From the NCBI GenBank assembly GCA_009746045.1, contig RPFO01000829.1, positions 1 to 64,000 on the forward strand: a stretch of 64,000 nucleotides of DNA, in the 5' to 3' direction. This DNA comes from Mesostigma viride (Eukaryota; Streptophyta; Mesostigmatophyceae; Mesostigmatales; Mesostigmataceae). A program made the translations under genes and the position numbers. The notes beneath the pieces are model-generated. The model saw nothing but the letters and a program-made list of their open reading frames with translations. It was not told where the DNA came from and searched no databases. Positions 10,325-19,819 of the stretch are shown here, one piece after another (the first letter of the stretch is position 1; each line of letters opens with the position of its first letter).

Positions 10325-11590
10325 ATGGCTACCTCCTCCGCCATCTCTGCTCCTCGCCAGCGTGGGCCGCACAGTGCTCCCAAAGTCAAGAAAACTCGCC
10401 ACTTCAACATTCTTTTCCACCCAGTCACCGGCGAGCATGCATGCGAAGTCCACCTTCCTGAGGCTTCTCGCAGCGTTTTGAACGACATGATGGATCACTA
10501 CGAGACGAGCAACATCATGATGAACAAGAAGCGCATTCGCTGCGTCGGCTGCGACAAGATGAGGTCTCTCAAGCACTTCTGCGAGTTTGACGAGGATTAC
10601 AAGATGCGCAACAATCACAGCTTTTCCCCCTGCGACGGCCATTTCTGCGACTCGTGCGAGTACCTTCAGCAGAACAACATGCTGAAGAGCATCCCCACGA
10701 AGGACTGCGCCAAGTGCAAGAAGCCGACTCGTGTGGATCTCCTCAAGATCGACTGCAACGGCAAGGCCGAGCACTGCATCAGCTGCTGGGACCCCGCATT
10801 CGAGCAGTTCGCGTTCGAGCACGAGCGGACGAAGAAGAGGTTCCCCGAGCTGCTCCAGATCTACCCGGATATGGAGGACACCGCCGAGTTCATCAAGTGG
10901 CCCACGTCAGGCACCTACACCGTCTCTGAGCCGAACTTTGCTCTCACCGGCCCCACCGACCCTGGCAAGGTCAACGTCAAGGTCGAGGAGCGCGACCAGC
11001 CCTTTCTTCGCGGTGGCTACAAGAGGAAGCAGGAGGACACAAACGACTACCTGAGGTCTTGCGGGCTGTTCAACGACGCCGTCAAGAAGCCCAAGGTCGA
11101 CATCGAGAACTTCAAGAGCGACTTCACCAAGGAGGTCTCCAGGATCAAGTGGGAGTGCGAGAAGCGCAACTATGTCTCCTACCTCAGCTTCGTCTCTTTC
11201 ACGATGTCCGAGTCCAACCTCAACAGCACCGTCACTCCCGGCGCCAAGGAGTTCGAGCATCTGAAGAACAAGTTCTGCGGCGTCAAGGCTGCCAGCAAGC
11301 AGATGGGCTGCAACCACCAGTTGGACGTGCCCTCCAAGACCTGCAAGGTGTGCAACAAGAAGGCGCACTACCTCTTCACCGCCAACGGCCACAGCATCGA
11401 CAACGACGTCGTCTGCAGCGAGTGCGTCCTCGACACTCTGCGGGAGGCTGGCACCAAGAGTGTCTCCTGCCCCATCTGCGAGGGCAAGGACTCCAAGCAC
11501 GACCTGTCCTTCCCGTTTTTCCGCTACGACTCCGCAGAGTCCTGCTATGCAGCTGTCATGAACCAACTGGCCGCCCCGCGTGCCCTGTAA
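10325..11590 (+). CDS. Cys-rich zinc-binding protein, right-arm copy
   Basis: A 421-residue protein. The first Cys cluster (Cys73, Cys76, Cys86, Cys103, Cys108, Cys111, Cys128, Cys131, Cys144, Cys151, Cys154) has RING or treble-clef spacing. A second cluster near residues 330-385 includes a His and pairs CKVC, CSEC and CPIC, again RING-like. The middle is charged and contains a KRKQED patch suitable as a nuclear signal. I do not recognise a named family; a double zinc-finger ubiquitin ligase or transcription regulator is possible. The same Cys-pair style occurs in the gene at 15270. The 3' end has TTTTTAATGAAAAC about 60 bases after the stop. Confidence 0.8.
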   Translation: MATSSAISAPRQRGPHSAPKVKKTRHFNILFHPVTGEHACEVHLPEASRSVLNDMMDHYETSNIMMNKKRIRCVGCDKMRSLKHFCEFDEDYKMRNNHSFSPCDGHFCDSCEYLQQNNMLKSIPTKDCAKCKKPTRVDLLKIDCNGKAEHCISCWDPAFEQFAFEHERTKKRFPELLQIYPDMEDTAEFIKWPTSGTYTVSEPNFALTGPTDPGKVNVKVEERDQPFLRGGYKRKQEDTNDYLRSCGLFNDAVKKPKVDIENFKSDFTKEVSRIKWECEKRNYVSYLSFVSFTMSESNLNSTVTPGAKEFEHLKNKFCGVKAASKQMGCNHQLDVPSKTCKVCNKKAHYLFTANGHSIDNDVVCSECVLDTLREAGTKSVSCPICEGKDSKHDLSFPFFRYDSAESCYAAVMNQLAAPRAL

Positions 11591-12062
11591 ATAGTTCAGA
11601 GAATCTCTCTAGTCCCGTGGACTTGTGTACAATTAAAGAGTAATTATATTTTTAATGAAAACAATTCACACGAACATCATGTCTTATTTTCCATGCTTGC
11701 AATCAAAGTAAAATTAACAATTGCACACGTCCCAAGTGTCCAAATTTAATAATACTTAGCCGTTGAGACTTGGCAAAAATTTGAATTTAGCGCGGTTTTA
11801 GATTTATACTTCTGGCGCCGTCACCACGGGAAATGGCACGTGCCACGTGGCAGAATCCCGTGGACGTGCACCGGTCCGTACTCGCGCCGCGCCGTTCCGT
11901 ATTCGCGCCGCGCTTATCCACAGGACGCGCGCGTCGCGCTTATCCACAGGGCGCGGACCAATCCCGTGGCAGATGTGGATATCCCTTCGTCTATTAAGTC
12001 GCGAGACGCAACAACTCTCGCAGCTATCCTCCTCTCCATCCACCACTACCACGAAAACAGCT
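11591..12062. promoter_or_regulatory. Promoter region of F-box-like gene, right arm
   Basis: Mirror of 4107-4578. It holds CCACGGG/CCCGTGG sites, CACGTG cores (about 11836-11850), GC-rich near-repeats with TTATCCACAGG, a TATTAAG box at 11992-11998, and a CT/CA-rich leader up to the ATG at 12063. Confidence 0.5.
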
Positions 12063-12782
12063 ATGGCTGACTCCGCGAAACCAGCTATGGCTGCCACCTT
12101 CGACAGCCTGCCTGCAGAAATCGTGCACCGCCTCGTGGAGCTCTCGTGGCCCAAACTGTGTGGAATCAACAAGGCCACGCAGGTCCAGTTTGAGAAGGTG
12201 AAAGAGGAAAAGACGATCGAAGCCACTGAGCTGCTGAAGGCCATTGAGAAGGAGATTCAGATGCGCTCCCGCAGACGCCGAAGGAACCCTGGCGAGCTGC
12301 GCCACATGACTTCATGCGATCTCAAGATGTGCAAGCGGTTGCTGATTGGCAAGAAGCCCTATATCTTTCTCCGTCAAGCGAAGAGGTGGGTCGCCGAGGC
12401 TCACTGCTACAGGAAGCATCTGGCGTGCCTTGCCCAGAATGTGTTTGACAAGATGTTCTGGGCTGTCATCGTCTTCGGACACGACGCTGACCTTGTCGCT
12501 CACGAGTACATCAAGTCCGTGCCGGATCTCGAGAAGGAACGCACGGCAGAAGAGCACGGGCTCGAGCTCATCAATCGCATGAAGGAGGCGGTGCGCAAGG
12601 CCCTCGAGACAAGCGTGGCTCCTCACCACCGCCCCCCCCGGATGCAGAAGATGGAGGAACTGTGCAAGTGGGAGTTAGACGTGTGGAAGAACCAACTGGC
12701 CAATGGCTATGTCAGCTGCAGGGAGTGCAGCCTTTTGAAGCCAAGCCATGAACGGAGGAAGGCGCATGCGATGTACAAATAA
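12063..12782 (+). CDS. F-box-like protein, right-arm (intact) copy
   Basis: A 239-residue protein. Near the N-terminus, residues about 13-45 (FDSLPAEIVHRLVEL and following) fit an F-box, the helix that docks to SKP1 in SCF ubiquitin ligases. A Lys/Glu-rich helix, an Arg-rich patch (RSRRRRR) and a helical body with scattered Cys/His follow, ending in a Cys pair (CRECSLL). The longer frame upstream is ignored because a promoter-like leader precedes 12063. With the RING gene it suggests that the virus redirects host protein degradation, but the F-box match is short and could be chance. The left-arm copy is frameshifted. Confidence 0.7.
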   Translation: MADSAKPAMAATFDSLPAEIVHRLVELSWPKLCGINKATQVQFEKVKEEKTIEATELLKAIEKEIQMRSRRRRRNPGELRHMTSCDLKMCKRLLIGKKPYIFLRQAKRWVAEAHCYRKHLACLAQNVFDKMFWAVIVFGHDADLVAHEYIKSVPDLEKERTAEEHGLELINRMKEAVRKALETSVAPHHRPPRMQKMEELCKWELDVWKNQLANGYVSCRECSLLKPSHERRKAHAMYK

Positions 12783-13340
12783 GTACTTCCACTCCTACAT
12801 TGAGAAAAGGAGTGTTGAAATGATTACTGTATTTTATTTTCTAATAAAAGCGTTTACGTAAACAAAGAGTCCTCACATCTCATGCATTATAAATAGGCCA
12901 ATTAACAAATGCAATAGGTACGTAGCATATACTAAGCATACAAAACAGGGTGCAAGTGACAGAATTCAAAAAGACTTAGCCGTTTAGGAGCTACACTTAC
13001 TAGCACGGCCCCCTTAGTGCCCAGGACTTGGTGAAAATTCGGGACTTTGCACAGAAACACGCCTAACGCCGCGCCGGTACTGCGTACGACAGAAGTAAGG
13101 GCGTATGACACGGTGCTCGGGACTTGTGCAATTTTAATTACTGACAAAGTACCGACGGAGTGGCGCTCACAATTCATAATTGTAGTTACTGGCAAGCCAC
13201 GGACTTGTATAAATAGATTCGCCCTGGCCAGTCGGCCCTTGCGGTCGACCCACTGGCCAGTCGCCGCCATGAAGGCTTTTAACAATAAATAAAAGCAAAG
13301 GCCTGTCGAGCATACAAGGAGGAATTTGTGGCAGGCAGCC
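12783..13340. promoter_or_regulatory. Intergenic region with TATA box, right arm
   Basis: Mirror of 2830-3387. TATAAATA at 13208-13215 precedes the chromodomain ATG (13341). Just after the F-box-like stop is TTTTCTAATAAAAG, a likely polyadenylation signal. Two CTGGCCAGT blocks lie near 13226-13261. No gene is seen. Confidence 0.55.
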
Positions 13341-14458
13341 ATGGATCATGAAACTATTTTAAAGAAAATACCGCTCACGTCCCTTTTTACCCATGTGGGG
13401 CGGCGGCTCCACAAGATGGAGTCCACTTTTCACAAAGAAGAAACTGCAGACACGAAAAGTAAGCGTGTCAAGGTCAGGGAGGAAAAGCGTGCCATGATGC
13501 AGACCGATGTCGGCCCATCTGGCTATGGAATGAACAAGGAGCGTGATGAATGGGAGATAGCTTCTATTTCAGATGCAAAGTTCGAAGGCGACAATCTCTT
13601 GCTCCTGATTGAGTGGGATTTTACGAAAGAACACCTTATGGAATGCGCCGTCAAAGGTCAGAAAATACAGAAATTCAGCTGGGAGCCTATCGACATGCTT
13701 GCAAGCAACTGCGACGCAGCAGTAGCCTCGTTTGTGCAGGATTTTGTCAGCACCAAGGCGAAGTGCAAGGCTGGAAACAAGGCCGACCACACCGATGTTA
13801 GGCGGCGCTGGCATGAAATCCAGGCAGAGCGCAATGCAGCACACGAGCCGCAAACAAAGCGGATTCGACGTGAGAGCCGCCCACAGACGGCTCCCGTGGA
13901 ACAAGACGAACAAGAGCTAAGCTATCAGAGCAACGACGAACCTTCGCACAACGAAACGCCTCCCAAGACCAAGATGGATTCAGATGAGATTGCAGAGCGG
14001 CTCAAGAAGTCAGAAGAAGAGAAGGCAGCAGTGCAAAAGCAGCTGGCTGACCTCATCGCAAGACAGGCTGCTGTGTATGTACCTGTTGCCCCCCAGCCTG
14101 TATTCCAGCCAGCTCCGCAGCAGGCATCTGTTTTTTTGCAGCAGCCTGCTCCCCAGCAGGGGTCATTTTACGTACCGCAGCAACCTGTTTTTATTGACCA
14201 GCCGCTTCTGGGGGGCAGCAGCCTGTTCCTGACGAGCAACTTGATCCTGATAGAGCTGCCAGGCGCGCTGCCAGGCACGCTAACAAGCAGGCAGCCAAGC
14301 TGGCTGCCAAGCAGGCTGCTCTTGAGCAGGCTGCCATTGACCAGGCTGCTGCTGCTGAGCAGGCCAGAAAGACTCAGGGGAGAGGAACCAAGGACATGCC
14401 CTTAATCCCTGATGAGGGAAATCAAGAGGAGGAATCCTCTGATGATGAGGACCAGTAA
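13341..14458 (+). CDS. Chromodomain protein, right-arm copy (one frameshift)
   Basis: Same protein as at 1712-2829: chromodomain at residues about 68-136 with aromatic positions Trp71, Trp92 and Trp114, a basic patch, a coiled coil (about 215-245), and a Gln/Pro-rich segment with repeated QPA/QQP. The frame breaks at GGGGGG (14207-14212). The following frame remains open, Ala/Gln/Lys-rich and then acidic, to a TAA at 14456-14458. An AATAAA lies about 60 bases downstream. The single-base deficit is the same in both arms, so it predates the duplication or is a shared assembly error. Chromodomains are rare in viruses, which makes this gene notable. Confidence 0.78.
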
Positions 14459-14778
14459 ATAGTACTGACAAGGTTTACGTGTGACCAATGCAATGTAATG
14501 ATGCAATATAATCTGGAATAAAGAATTGTTTCATTAATAAATATCATTACATGTGTTTATTTCCATGCTTTACCACGAGGAATGACATGTTATTGTGCAT
14601 GCCTGTCAGCCCTCCAAAAGGGGGTCACTTTAGGTTTTTGTAGTAAGGCACCTACCGCGGGATTCCCGTGGCAAAACATCTTCGGGCCCTTACTACGCTC
14701 CGCGAAAGTGACCCGTTTTCCCGGGTTGCGCGACTTGTGAAAATCGGCTAAGTCCCGTGGTCTTCCAGCGGGTGGGGG
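14459..14778. other. End of palindrome and start of unique viral sequence
   Basis: It contains the AATAAA polyadenylation signal of the chromodomain gene (about 14517), the last palindromic base (14645), then unique DNA with CCCGTGG sites (about 14664 and 14755). No gene is seen. Confidence 0.6.
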
Positions 14779-14982
14779 TTAGCGCCTCCAAGGCCCCCCG
14801 AATAGGACCATGGCCGGAATAAATACGGGCGTGAACAATGCAAGCTTAATACGTTTAGATAAGGGGTAGTTTTCGTACGATTCGCGCGTGTGCCCCGAAT
14901 ACAGGTGGTCGTATGCTAAGGCTATGTTCGCGAGTATGAGATAGTACAGCAGTAGTGCTTTGATGATGGACACAATGATCAT
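14779..14982 (-). CDS. Small membrane protein, paralogue A
   Basis: A 67-residue protein with an N-terminal transmembrane helix (IIKALLLYYLILANIALAY) and a second hydrophobic stretch near the C-terminus (LALFTPVFIPAMVLFG). It is clearly paralogous to the next gene (15026-15214), and more distantly to the protein at 59746-59949. The family pattern is a hydrophobic helix, then a His, then a charged segment and a Lys-hydrophobic-Pro end. I do not recognise a named family. The conserved repeat of its 5' sequence in the neighbour shows a recent tandem duplication. Confidence 0.65.
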   Translation of the reverse strand: MIIVSIIKALLLYYLILANIALAYDHLYSGHTRESYENYPLSKRIKLALFTPVFIPAMVLFGGPWRR

Positions 14983-15025
14983 TGTCTTTTCATTATGGAC
15001 ATAATTTTGTCAATCGGGGTTGCGC

Positions 15026-15214
15026 CTAAAAGCCGAGTAACCCGAACGGGACTGCGGGGGAGAACACCAGCACTAGGAGAATACGCTTATTCCAAGGGAA
15101 TTTGTCAAACGATTTGCGCGTGTGTTCCATGTACAAGTGTTCCCATGCTAAGGAGAGGTTGACGCAAATGAGATAGTACAGCAATAATGCTTTGATGATG
15201 GACACAATGATCAT
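15026..15214 (-). CDS. Small membrane protein, paralogue B
   Basis: A 62-residue tandem paralogue of the 14779 gene. The first 16 residues are identical (MIIVSIIKALLLYYLI) and the DNA around the start (gatcat...ttttcattat) is also shared. The internal ATG at 15214 is preferred over the upstream ATG at 15250 because it aligns with the paralogue's start. Two hydrophobic segments are seen. Function is unknown. Confidence 0.65.
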   Translation of the reverse strand: MIIVSIIKALLLYYLICVNLSLAWEHLYMEHTRKSFDKFPWNKRILLVLVFSPAVPFGLLGF

Positions 15215-15269
15215 GGTCTTTTCATTATAAAAATAAATAATATCACTCAATCGTGTTTCCTATACTGCA

Positions 15270-16247
15270 TCACTTGCGCCCAAAAAGCAGTGGTTTTCCC
15301 TCAGTCACGAGAAGGTCAAGCACGCCGCGGAGGAACTGCTTCTCCTCGGCTCTGTTCATGGGCTGCAAGTTGACTCCAAAGGGGACAAACTCGTCCCTCT
15401 GGTCTTTTGGTTTTTCCAGGAGCTTCTTCATGCCGTTGTCTTGGCTGTACCCCTCCAAGAGGATCTTCGCCTTGAAGGGCGCGTTCCTTGCGCAATTGTG
15501 GCAGCGGACGCGGATCTGGTCCGAGAACTGGTCCGGGACAATATAGGCAGACATGACGTCGTGCAAGAACCTCACCGTGCAGGTGGAGCACTCCTTCGGG
15601 GGCCAACAGCTCGCCACGTTCGAGTTCTGCAGGTAGAGAGAAGTCCCTTGCTCCCCGACCTGCGTGTCCATCTTCCAGTCCCTCACGAAACTCTGCACGA
15701 GCTCGTTCTCCTTTTCTGTTCTGACTTCGTTGTCGGCCACCTTCAACTTGCGAATTGCGATCACGACCTTCTTTTGGTAGCAGGGCTCGCACAGAGTGGT
15801 CTTGTTGCGCATATGCTGCGTTGCAGGCGTATCGTGGACGAAGGCAGCTCCAGTGACGTACGACATGCACTCCACGCACGAATAGGAGCGGCGAGGTGGC
15901 GTATCTTGCTCAGGGACTCGGTAGCGCATGAGCGAATCCGAGTACTTGTGCACGAAGTCGGCGATTTGAGGGATGGCCTTGACGCAGCCATCGCACTTGC
16001 ACTCGACGGAGCTTTGGTCGTTTTTGAAGAGGTAGAAAAAGTCCGTCGGCATGTGGAAACAGGTGTCGCAGATACGCGGCCTCACCAAGTCGAAAGCGGA
16101 GTCCTTGACGGGGTTCGACTCGTCGCTGTGCTCCACGAGGACAGGCTTCTTGCAGGCGTGCTTCTTTCGCTTGGATATGGCTGCCAAGGAGAGAGGGAAC
16201 AGCGGGGTGTTGTTGAGGCGAACAGAGGACCTGGTAGCGGGAGCCAT
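15270..16247 (-). CDS. Multi-CxxC zinc-binding protein
   Basis: A 325-residue protein. After a basic N-terminus, Cys pairs occur in order: CDTC, CKCDGC, CVEC, CEPC, a lone Cys before CSTC, then CHNC. This gives several possible zinc sites, similar in style to the Cys-rich gene in the palindrome. I do not recognise a family. The start at 16247 lies in a CCATGG context, about 80 bp after a TACAAAG box (minus strand, 16324-16330), like the other genes of this block. It is likely a nuclear regulator or ubiquitin-pathway protein, which is inference from the Cys pattern alone. Confidence 0.7.
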   Translation of the reverse strand: MAPATRSSVRLNNTPLFPLSLAAISKRKKHACKKPVLVEHSDESNPVKDSAFDLVRPRICDTCFHMPTDFFYLFKNDQSSVECKCDGCVKAIPQIADFVHKYSDSLMRYRVPEQDTPPRRSYSCVECMSYVTGAAFVHDTPATQHMRNKTTLCEPCYQKKVVIAIRKLKVADNEVRTEKENELVQSFVRDWKMDTQVGEQGTSLYLQNSNVASCWPPKECSTCTVRFLHDVMSAYIVPDQFSDQIRVRCHNCARNAPFKAKILLEGYSQDNGMKKLLEKPKDQRDEFVPFGVNLQPMNRAEEKQFLRGVLDLLVTEGKPLLFGRK

Positions 16248-16631
16248 GGATGGATGAGAGTGCAAGAGGGATTGCGCGAGAGAAAACGAGAGCGAGATGG
16301 GAAACAAGTCGCAAACTTGGAGTCTTTGTACCTCTCGGGAGCGGCTGTCCACGGGGACACAGAGTTTCGGTTACTTATCCACTGGATTTCGGTTACGAGT
16401 GGCGCGGCGCTGTACGGCCTTATCCAAGGGAATTCGGTTACCAACGACGCGACGCCGTATGGGCTTATCAACAGGGTTTCAGTTACGACTTACGGATAGT
16501 GTACGGACCCGTCCGGAAATACTACTTGAAGTATTTTGCCACTTGGCATGCAATTGTGTTTGACTCATTGTTGGTATTCAAGTTTGTGTGAAAATGGTTT
16601 TTCATTAATAAAAATAATACACAAGGATCAT
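16248..16631. promoter_or_regulatory. Promoter region with repeated GGTTAC boxes
   Basis: Between the two minus-strand genes. It holds a TACAAAG box near 16324-16330, one CCACGGG site (16349-16355), and three degenerate direct repeats of TTATCCA/TTATCAA plus TTCGGTTAC (about 16365-16490). The downstream neighbour's 3' motif, TTAATGAAAAACC on the minus strand, is near 16592-16604. Confidence 0.5.
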
Positions 16632-17462
16632 TTACTGAACCAGAGATACATCCACTTGCTTTCCAGCAACGACAATTTCAGTGGAAGGATTGGCCTTGGC
16701 CATCTCGGCGTGCATCCTAGCAATGTGGTCTTCCCGGATCCTCTGGCACTGCTCCTGCCAGGCACGTTTCTCAGCATCCTGAATCTCCACCCAAGCCGCT
16801 TCTTTCTTCCTTTGAATTTCCTGAATTTCCTCCGTGGGTCCAGCGAGCTGGTCCGCGGAAACCAGGCGAGAGGTGATAGGCATCCAGTGACCTCTCAGGG
16901 GGATGTTATATCTCTCAATGGCTTTCTCCAAGCGCGTCTTCGGGGCGCCGGGGGCGGAGGGAAGCAGATCCTTCTCGGTCATGTCGGCCACGGAGAACGC
17001 CGGAGGCCAGATGATGCCCACGTTGAGAATCGTGTAGGGCTGCTTAGCCGTGTTGATGGGCCAGTTGACCAGGATCAGCTCCGGGGAAGGATTCCATACC
17101 GCGTCAAAGCCGAAAGGCCTTGTTTTGACCACTTTCCCGTCCCTCACGGTCATCCCATAAGAAGCCACACATTTGCTGTTCTTGGCATTAGTGGGAGAAA
17201 CGAGCATGCAATGCGCATAAAGCATGTCCAGAGAGGTTGCGAAGCCCCCCATGCTCGCATAGCGCTCCATAACGTGAGCTGTCACCTTGGTGATCGTACA
17301 CATCCCCGTTCGCACGGTTTCAGCCGCGAGTGCTCCCACAACATCGAGTTCCCCCACGCACAAGACATTGTACTCAGAGAAGTCACCGAAGGGATCAGTT
17401 TTCTGACGGAGTTCATAAAGCTCTGGGACTTTGTACGTCACCAAAGTGGACTGGTCGGCCAT
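16632..17462 (-). CDS. Uncharacterised protein with C-terminal coiled coil
   Basis: A 276-residue protein. The first about 190 residues look globular, with mixed hydrophobic strands and few Cys. Residues about 210-250 form a charged helix (EIQEIQRKKEAAWVEIQDAE). No signal peptide or membrane segment is seen and I do not recognise a family. The ATG at 17462 follows a TATAAAA box (minus strand, 17537-17543) and an Arg/Ser-type GAGAGAGAG leader. It diverges from the gene at 18088 across a CCCGTGG-rich promoter, so the pair is probably co-regulated. Confidence 0.65.
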   Translation of the reverse strand: MADQSTLVTYKVPELYELRQKTDPFGDFSEYNVLCVGELDVVGALAAETVRTGMCTITKVTAHVMERYASMGGFATSLDMLYAHCMLVSPTNAKNSKCVASYGMTVRDGKVVKTRPFGFDAVWNPSPELILVNWPINTAKQPYTILNVGIIWPPAFSVADMTEKDLLPSAPGAPKTRLEKAIERYNIPLRGHWMPITSRLVSADQLAGPTEEIQEIQRKKEAAWVEIQDAEKRAWQEQCQRIREDHIARMHAEMAKANPSTEIVVAGKQVDVSLVQ

Positions 17463-18087
17463 AGCTGAGAGAGAGAGAGAGTTAGATATCAGGTGCTAGT
17501 GAGAGCGAGGTGAGAGCCCCGTGGTCGTGCACCGGGTTTTATACCTTCCAGGCCGCCGGGCGGTTACAAGGTGCTGAATTAGCCACGTAGCCACTTTTCG
17601 GCCGTTACTGGGCCGCGGTCCACCACGGGGATATTTATTTGCGCGGCCACGCTGCCACGGGAGAACTTTCCGGCGGTTACTTTGTCCACGGGGACAGGGT
17701 TTTCGCGGCCACGCAGCCACGGGAAAAAATATCCGGCGGTTACGGAATCGGATAGTTACGGTTACGCCGCCGCGGAAAAAATCCCGTGGCCTTCCACGGT
17801 CTACTGGGACAAGATAGTTACGGTTACGCTTCTAGAAGAAAAAAATCCCGTGGTCGCCAGTGTCCACGGGACACTTTTGCGCGGTTACGACGACGGTTAC
17901 GGTTGCACGCGCCTATCTAGCGGCTCGTGGCTCGCCACGAAGCGATATGCGGACTTCAGCACTCGACCACGGGAGATCTCGTCAAGAAGTGGCAGCAAGG
18001 TATAAAAGGCGCCTCCCCACCTCGTCTCGCCACTCGCATCCCACTCGCTCAACGCACCCAACACTCTCCTCTCACACTTTCGCAGCT
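17463..18087. promoter_or_regulatory. Divergent promoter with dense CCCGTGG sites
   Basis: About nine CCCGTGG/CCACGGG heptamers lie in about 450 bp (near 17518, 17620, 17653, 17687, 17717, 17783, 17847, 17862 and 17966). They are mixed with CGGTTACG boxes and A-tracts. TATA boxes are at 17537-17543 (minus) and 18001-18007 (plus, TATAAAA), each about 75-87 bp before its ATG. The plus leader CTCGCCACTCGCATCCCACTC closely resembles those before the RING and Cys-rich genes. Confidence 0.75.
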
Positions 18088-19515
18088 ATGGCGGAATACC
18101 AAGGCCCCTCGGATCTCGCCATCCTCCTGTGCGAGCGGGATATCTTCCTCAAGCGCGAAGTTTTTCTGGCCAGAGGCGAGGCGCATTTCGGCGAGTACAA
18201 GAAGCCTATCCCTTTTCTCCTCTACGAGTACAGCGGGAGGCCTTCCACCGACAAGTTCAAGCGCCATCGCACCTCCCTTCACGGATTGAAGAAGGCTCGC
18301 AGCGTTTTCCAGAAGTCCGTGCAGCTCTTCAACGAGCCGCCCAAAATCCGCACCACGCCGACTCCGCGGGGTACCTTCATTACGTGGTCATGCGACGCCA
18401 AGAACTGGAACGACAAGATCGAGCTCGGCCTCAACGACGAGCTGGTGGAGAAGGCGCACATGCAGAGGGAGAAGACGATCGAACTCCTCTGCGACACCAC
18501 CAAGGAGATCTGTTGGAACGGCTTTATGCACGCGAGGAGCGCCAAGGACGCCGAGAAGCTGGGCCAGAAGCTGGACATCAAGGAGCTGGTGCGCAGGAAG
18601 GACTTTTTCGACGAGAGGCGCATCTGGCTCGAGATGAGGGAGGCGGAAGACGCCAAGGTGGAGTTCAGGAACACTCCGTCGAGGTACTCCATCGATTGCG
18701 ACGGGGGCAGGCCTTCCGCTTTGAAGTTCTTCCTGAACCACAACCCGAGGATGCACTCCAACCCCATCTGGATGCTTACCAAGTCCAGGATGGAATTCAA
18801 CATGTCCGCGCCTTCGGAGGAGCAGCTCGACACCAGCGAGAGCATCAAGCCGGCGATCAAGAACATGGAGGAAGTCGTTCGCAGGCTGAGGGATATCCGG
18901 TTCAAGGTGCACATGCGGAATCCCTCCCGGGACCCGATGGAATCCGAGAGGATGGAGAAGGCCTCCGAGTGCGTCCCCAACTGGGTCTACAGTGGGTTCA
19001 GGGCCTTGCCCGCTTGGTGCCTGACCCCGGTGCTGGCGGAGATTCAGAAGGAGCGCGCTGCGATCCCCTCGGAGAAGAAGGTCATGTATGAGTTTCCGAT
19101 CTACCAGGCGCGGTTGCAGGAGGAGTGCTTGGAGGAGCTGAGGGAGTATGAGAAGCACCCAGCAACGACGGAGGAGGAGGTCGCAGAAATGCGTGCCGCG
19201 CGCTTGATGCACAAGACCATGCAGCTGTCGAGGCTGTTTGAGCAGGAGGAGAGGGAGCTGCAGGAGGAGAGGAGGCAGAAGGAGAAGAAGGAGCGCGAGG
19301 AGAAGATGTTGCAGGAGGAGAGGAGGAAGGCAGAGGGCATTCCGTCCGCCTTCTGCATGTGGCGCCAGGAGGAGCAGGCGCCAGTGGTGCAGGCTGTGGA
19401 GCAGGCGCCGGTCGTGCAGATCACACAGATGATCCTGCGCAGCTCCTCGCGGAAACGCGGGGAGATGGAGAAGATGGTGACCCGTTCTCGCGCCAAGGTG
19501 GCCAGGGTTGTGTAA
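18088..19515 (+). CDS. Uncharacterised protein with long C-terminal coiled coil
   Basis: A 475-residue protein. The N-terminal about 330 residues are mixed charged and hydrophobic with no family recognised. Residues about 340-430 are a highly charged coiled coil dominated by Glu, Arg, Gln and Lys. The tail is basic (SSSRKRGEME, then SRAKVARVV) and may direct it to the nucleus. The ATG at 18088 is chosen because of the TATA box and leader upstream; the open frame extends about 75 codons further into promoter DNA. The 3' end is followed by TTTTTTAATGAAAAAAC near 19592-19608, the motif shared by other 3' ends here. Confidence 0.7.
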   Translation: MAEYQGPSDLAILLCERDIFLKREVFLARGEAHFGEYKKPIPFLLYEYSGRPSTDKFKRHRTSLHGLKKARSVFQKSVQLFNEPPKIRTTPTPRGTFITWSCDAKNWNDKIELGLNDELVEKAHMQREKTIELLCDTTKEICWNGFMHARSAKDAEKLGQKLDIKELVRRKDFFDERRIWLEMREAEDAKVEFRNTPSRYSIDCDGGRPSALKFFLNHNPRMHSNPIWMLTKSRMEFNMSAPSEEQLDTSESIKPAIKNMEEVVRRLRDIRFKVHMRNPSRDPMESERMEKASECVPNWVYSGFRALPAWCLTPVLAEIQKERAAIPSEKKVMYEFPIYQARLQEECLEELREYEKHPATTEEEVAEMRAARLMHKTMQLSRLFEQEERELQEERRQKEKKEREEKMLQEERRKAEGIPSAFCMWRQEEQAPVVQAVEQAPVVQITQMILRSSSRKRGEMEKMVTRSRAKVARVV

Positions 19516-19819
19516 ATTAGGATGTGGCCAAGGTGGCCAGGGTCGTGTACACACTTAGTCTAGCCCCGTGACGGGGTGTAATCTATCCTTTATTTTTTAA
19601 TGAAAAAACACAAGTCCAACAATGAGCCCAATCTCAACAATGAGTCACCCAAACTTTCGCGAAAAAACACAAGTCCTAAACAGCCTAGGTAGGTGACAGA
19701 CGCAAGCATAGTCCACGGGAGTGACAGATGCGAGCATAGTCCACGGGAGTGACAGATGCGAGCATAGTCCGGCAGGTGACGGATGCGAGAAGCGCGACGA
19801 GGCCCGCGGCAGTGTGGAG

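Larger units (their letters stand above)
1525..14645. repeat. 13.1 kb palindrome with zero loop (telomere-junction-like)
   Basis: The arms 1525-8084 and 8085-14645 are reverse complements. Paired coordinates sum to 16169 over most of the length and to 16170 beyond one 1-base indel (a G run at 3531-3537 against a longer C run near 12632-12639). All encoded proteins translate identically in the two arms except the end of the F-box-like gene. The exact centre is AGAACGTTCT with no spacer. Identity stops at 1525/14645: on the right, unique viral sequence follows, and on the left, host-like sequence. Linear viral genomes with hairpin ends produce this structure at concatemer junctions. A fold-back assembly artefact would look the same. 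Confidence 0.95.

Noticed and set aside
15441-16499. 352-codon plus-strand frame opposite the CxxC gene
   Set aside because: Antisense shadow extending into promoter DNA; no domain.
18129-19091. 320-codon frame inside the 18088 gene in another frame
   Set aside because: Gln/Arg/Gly-rich shadow of a coiled-coil gene; no own promoter or start context.
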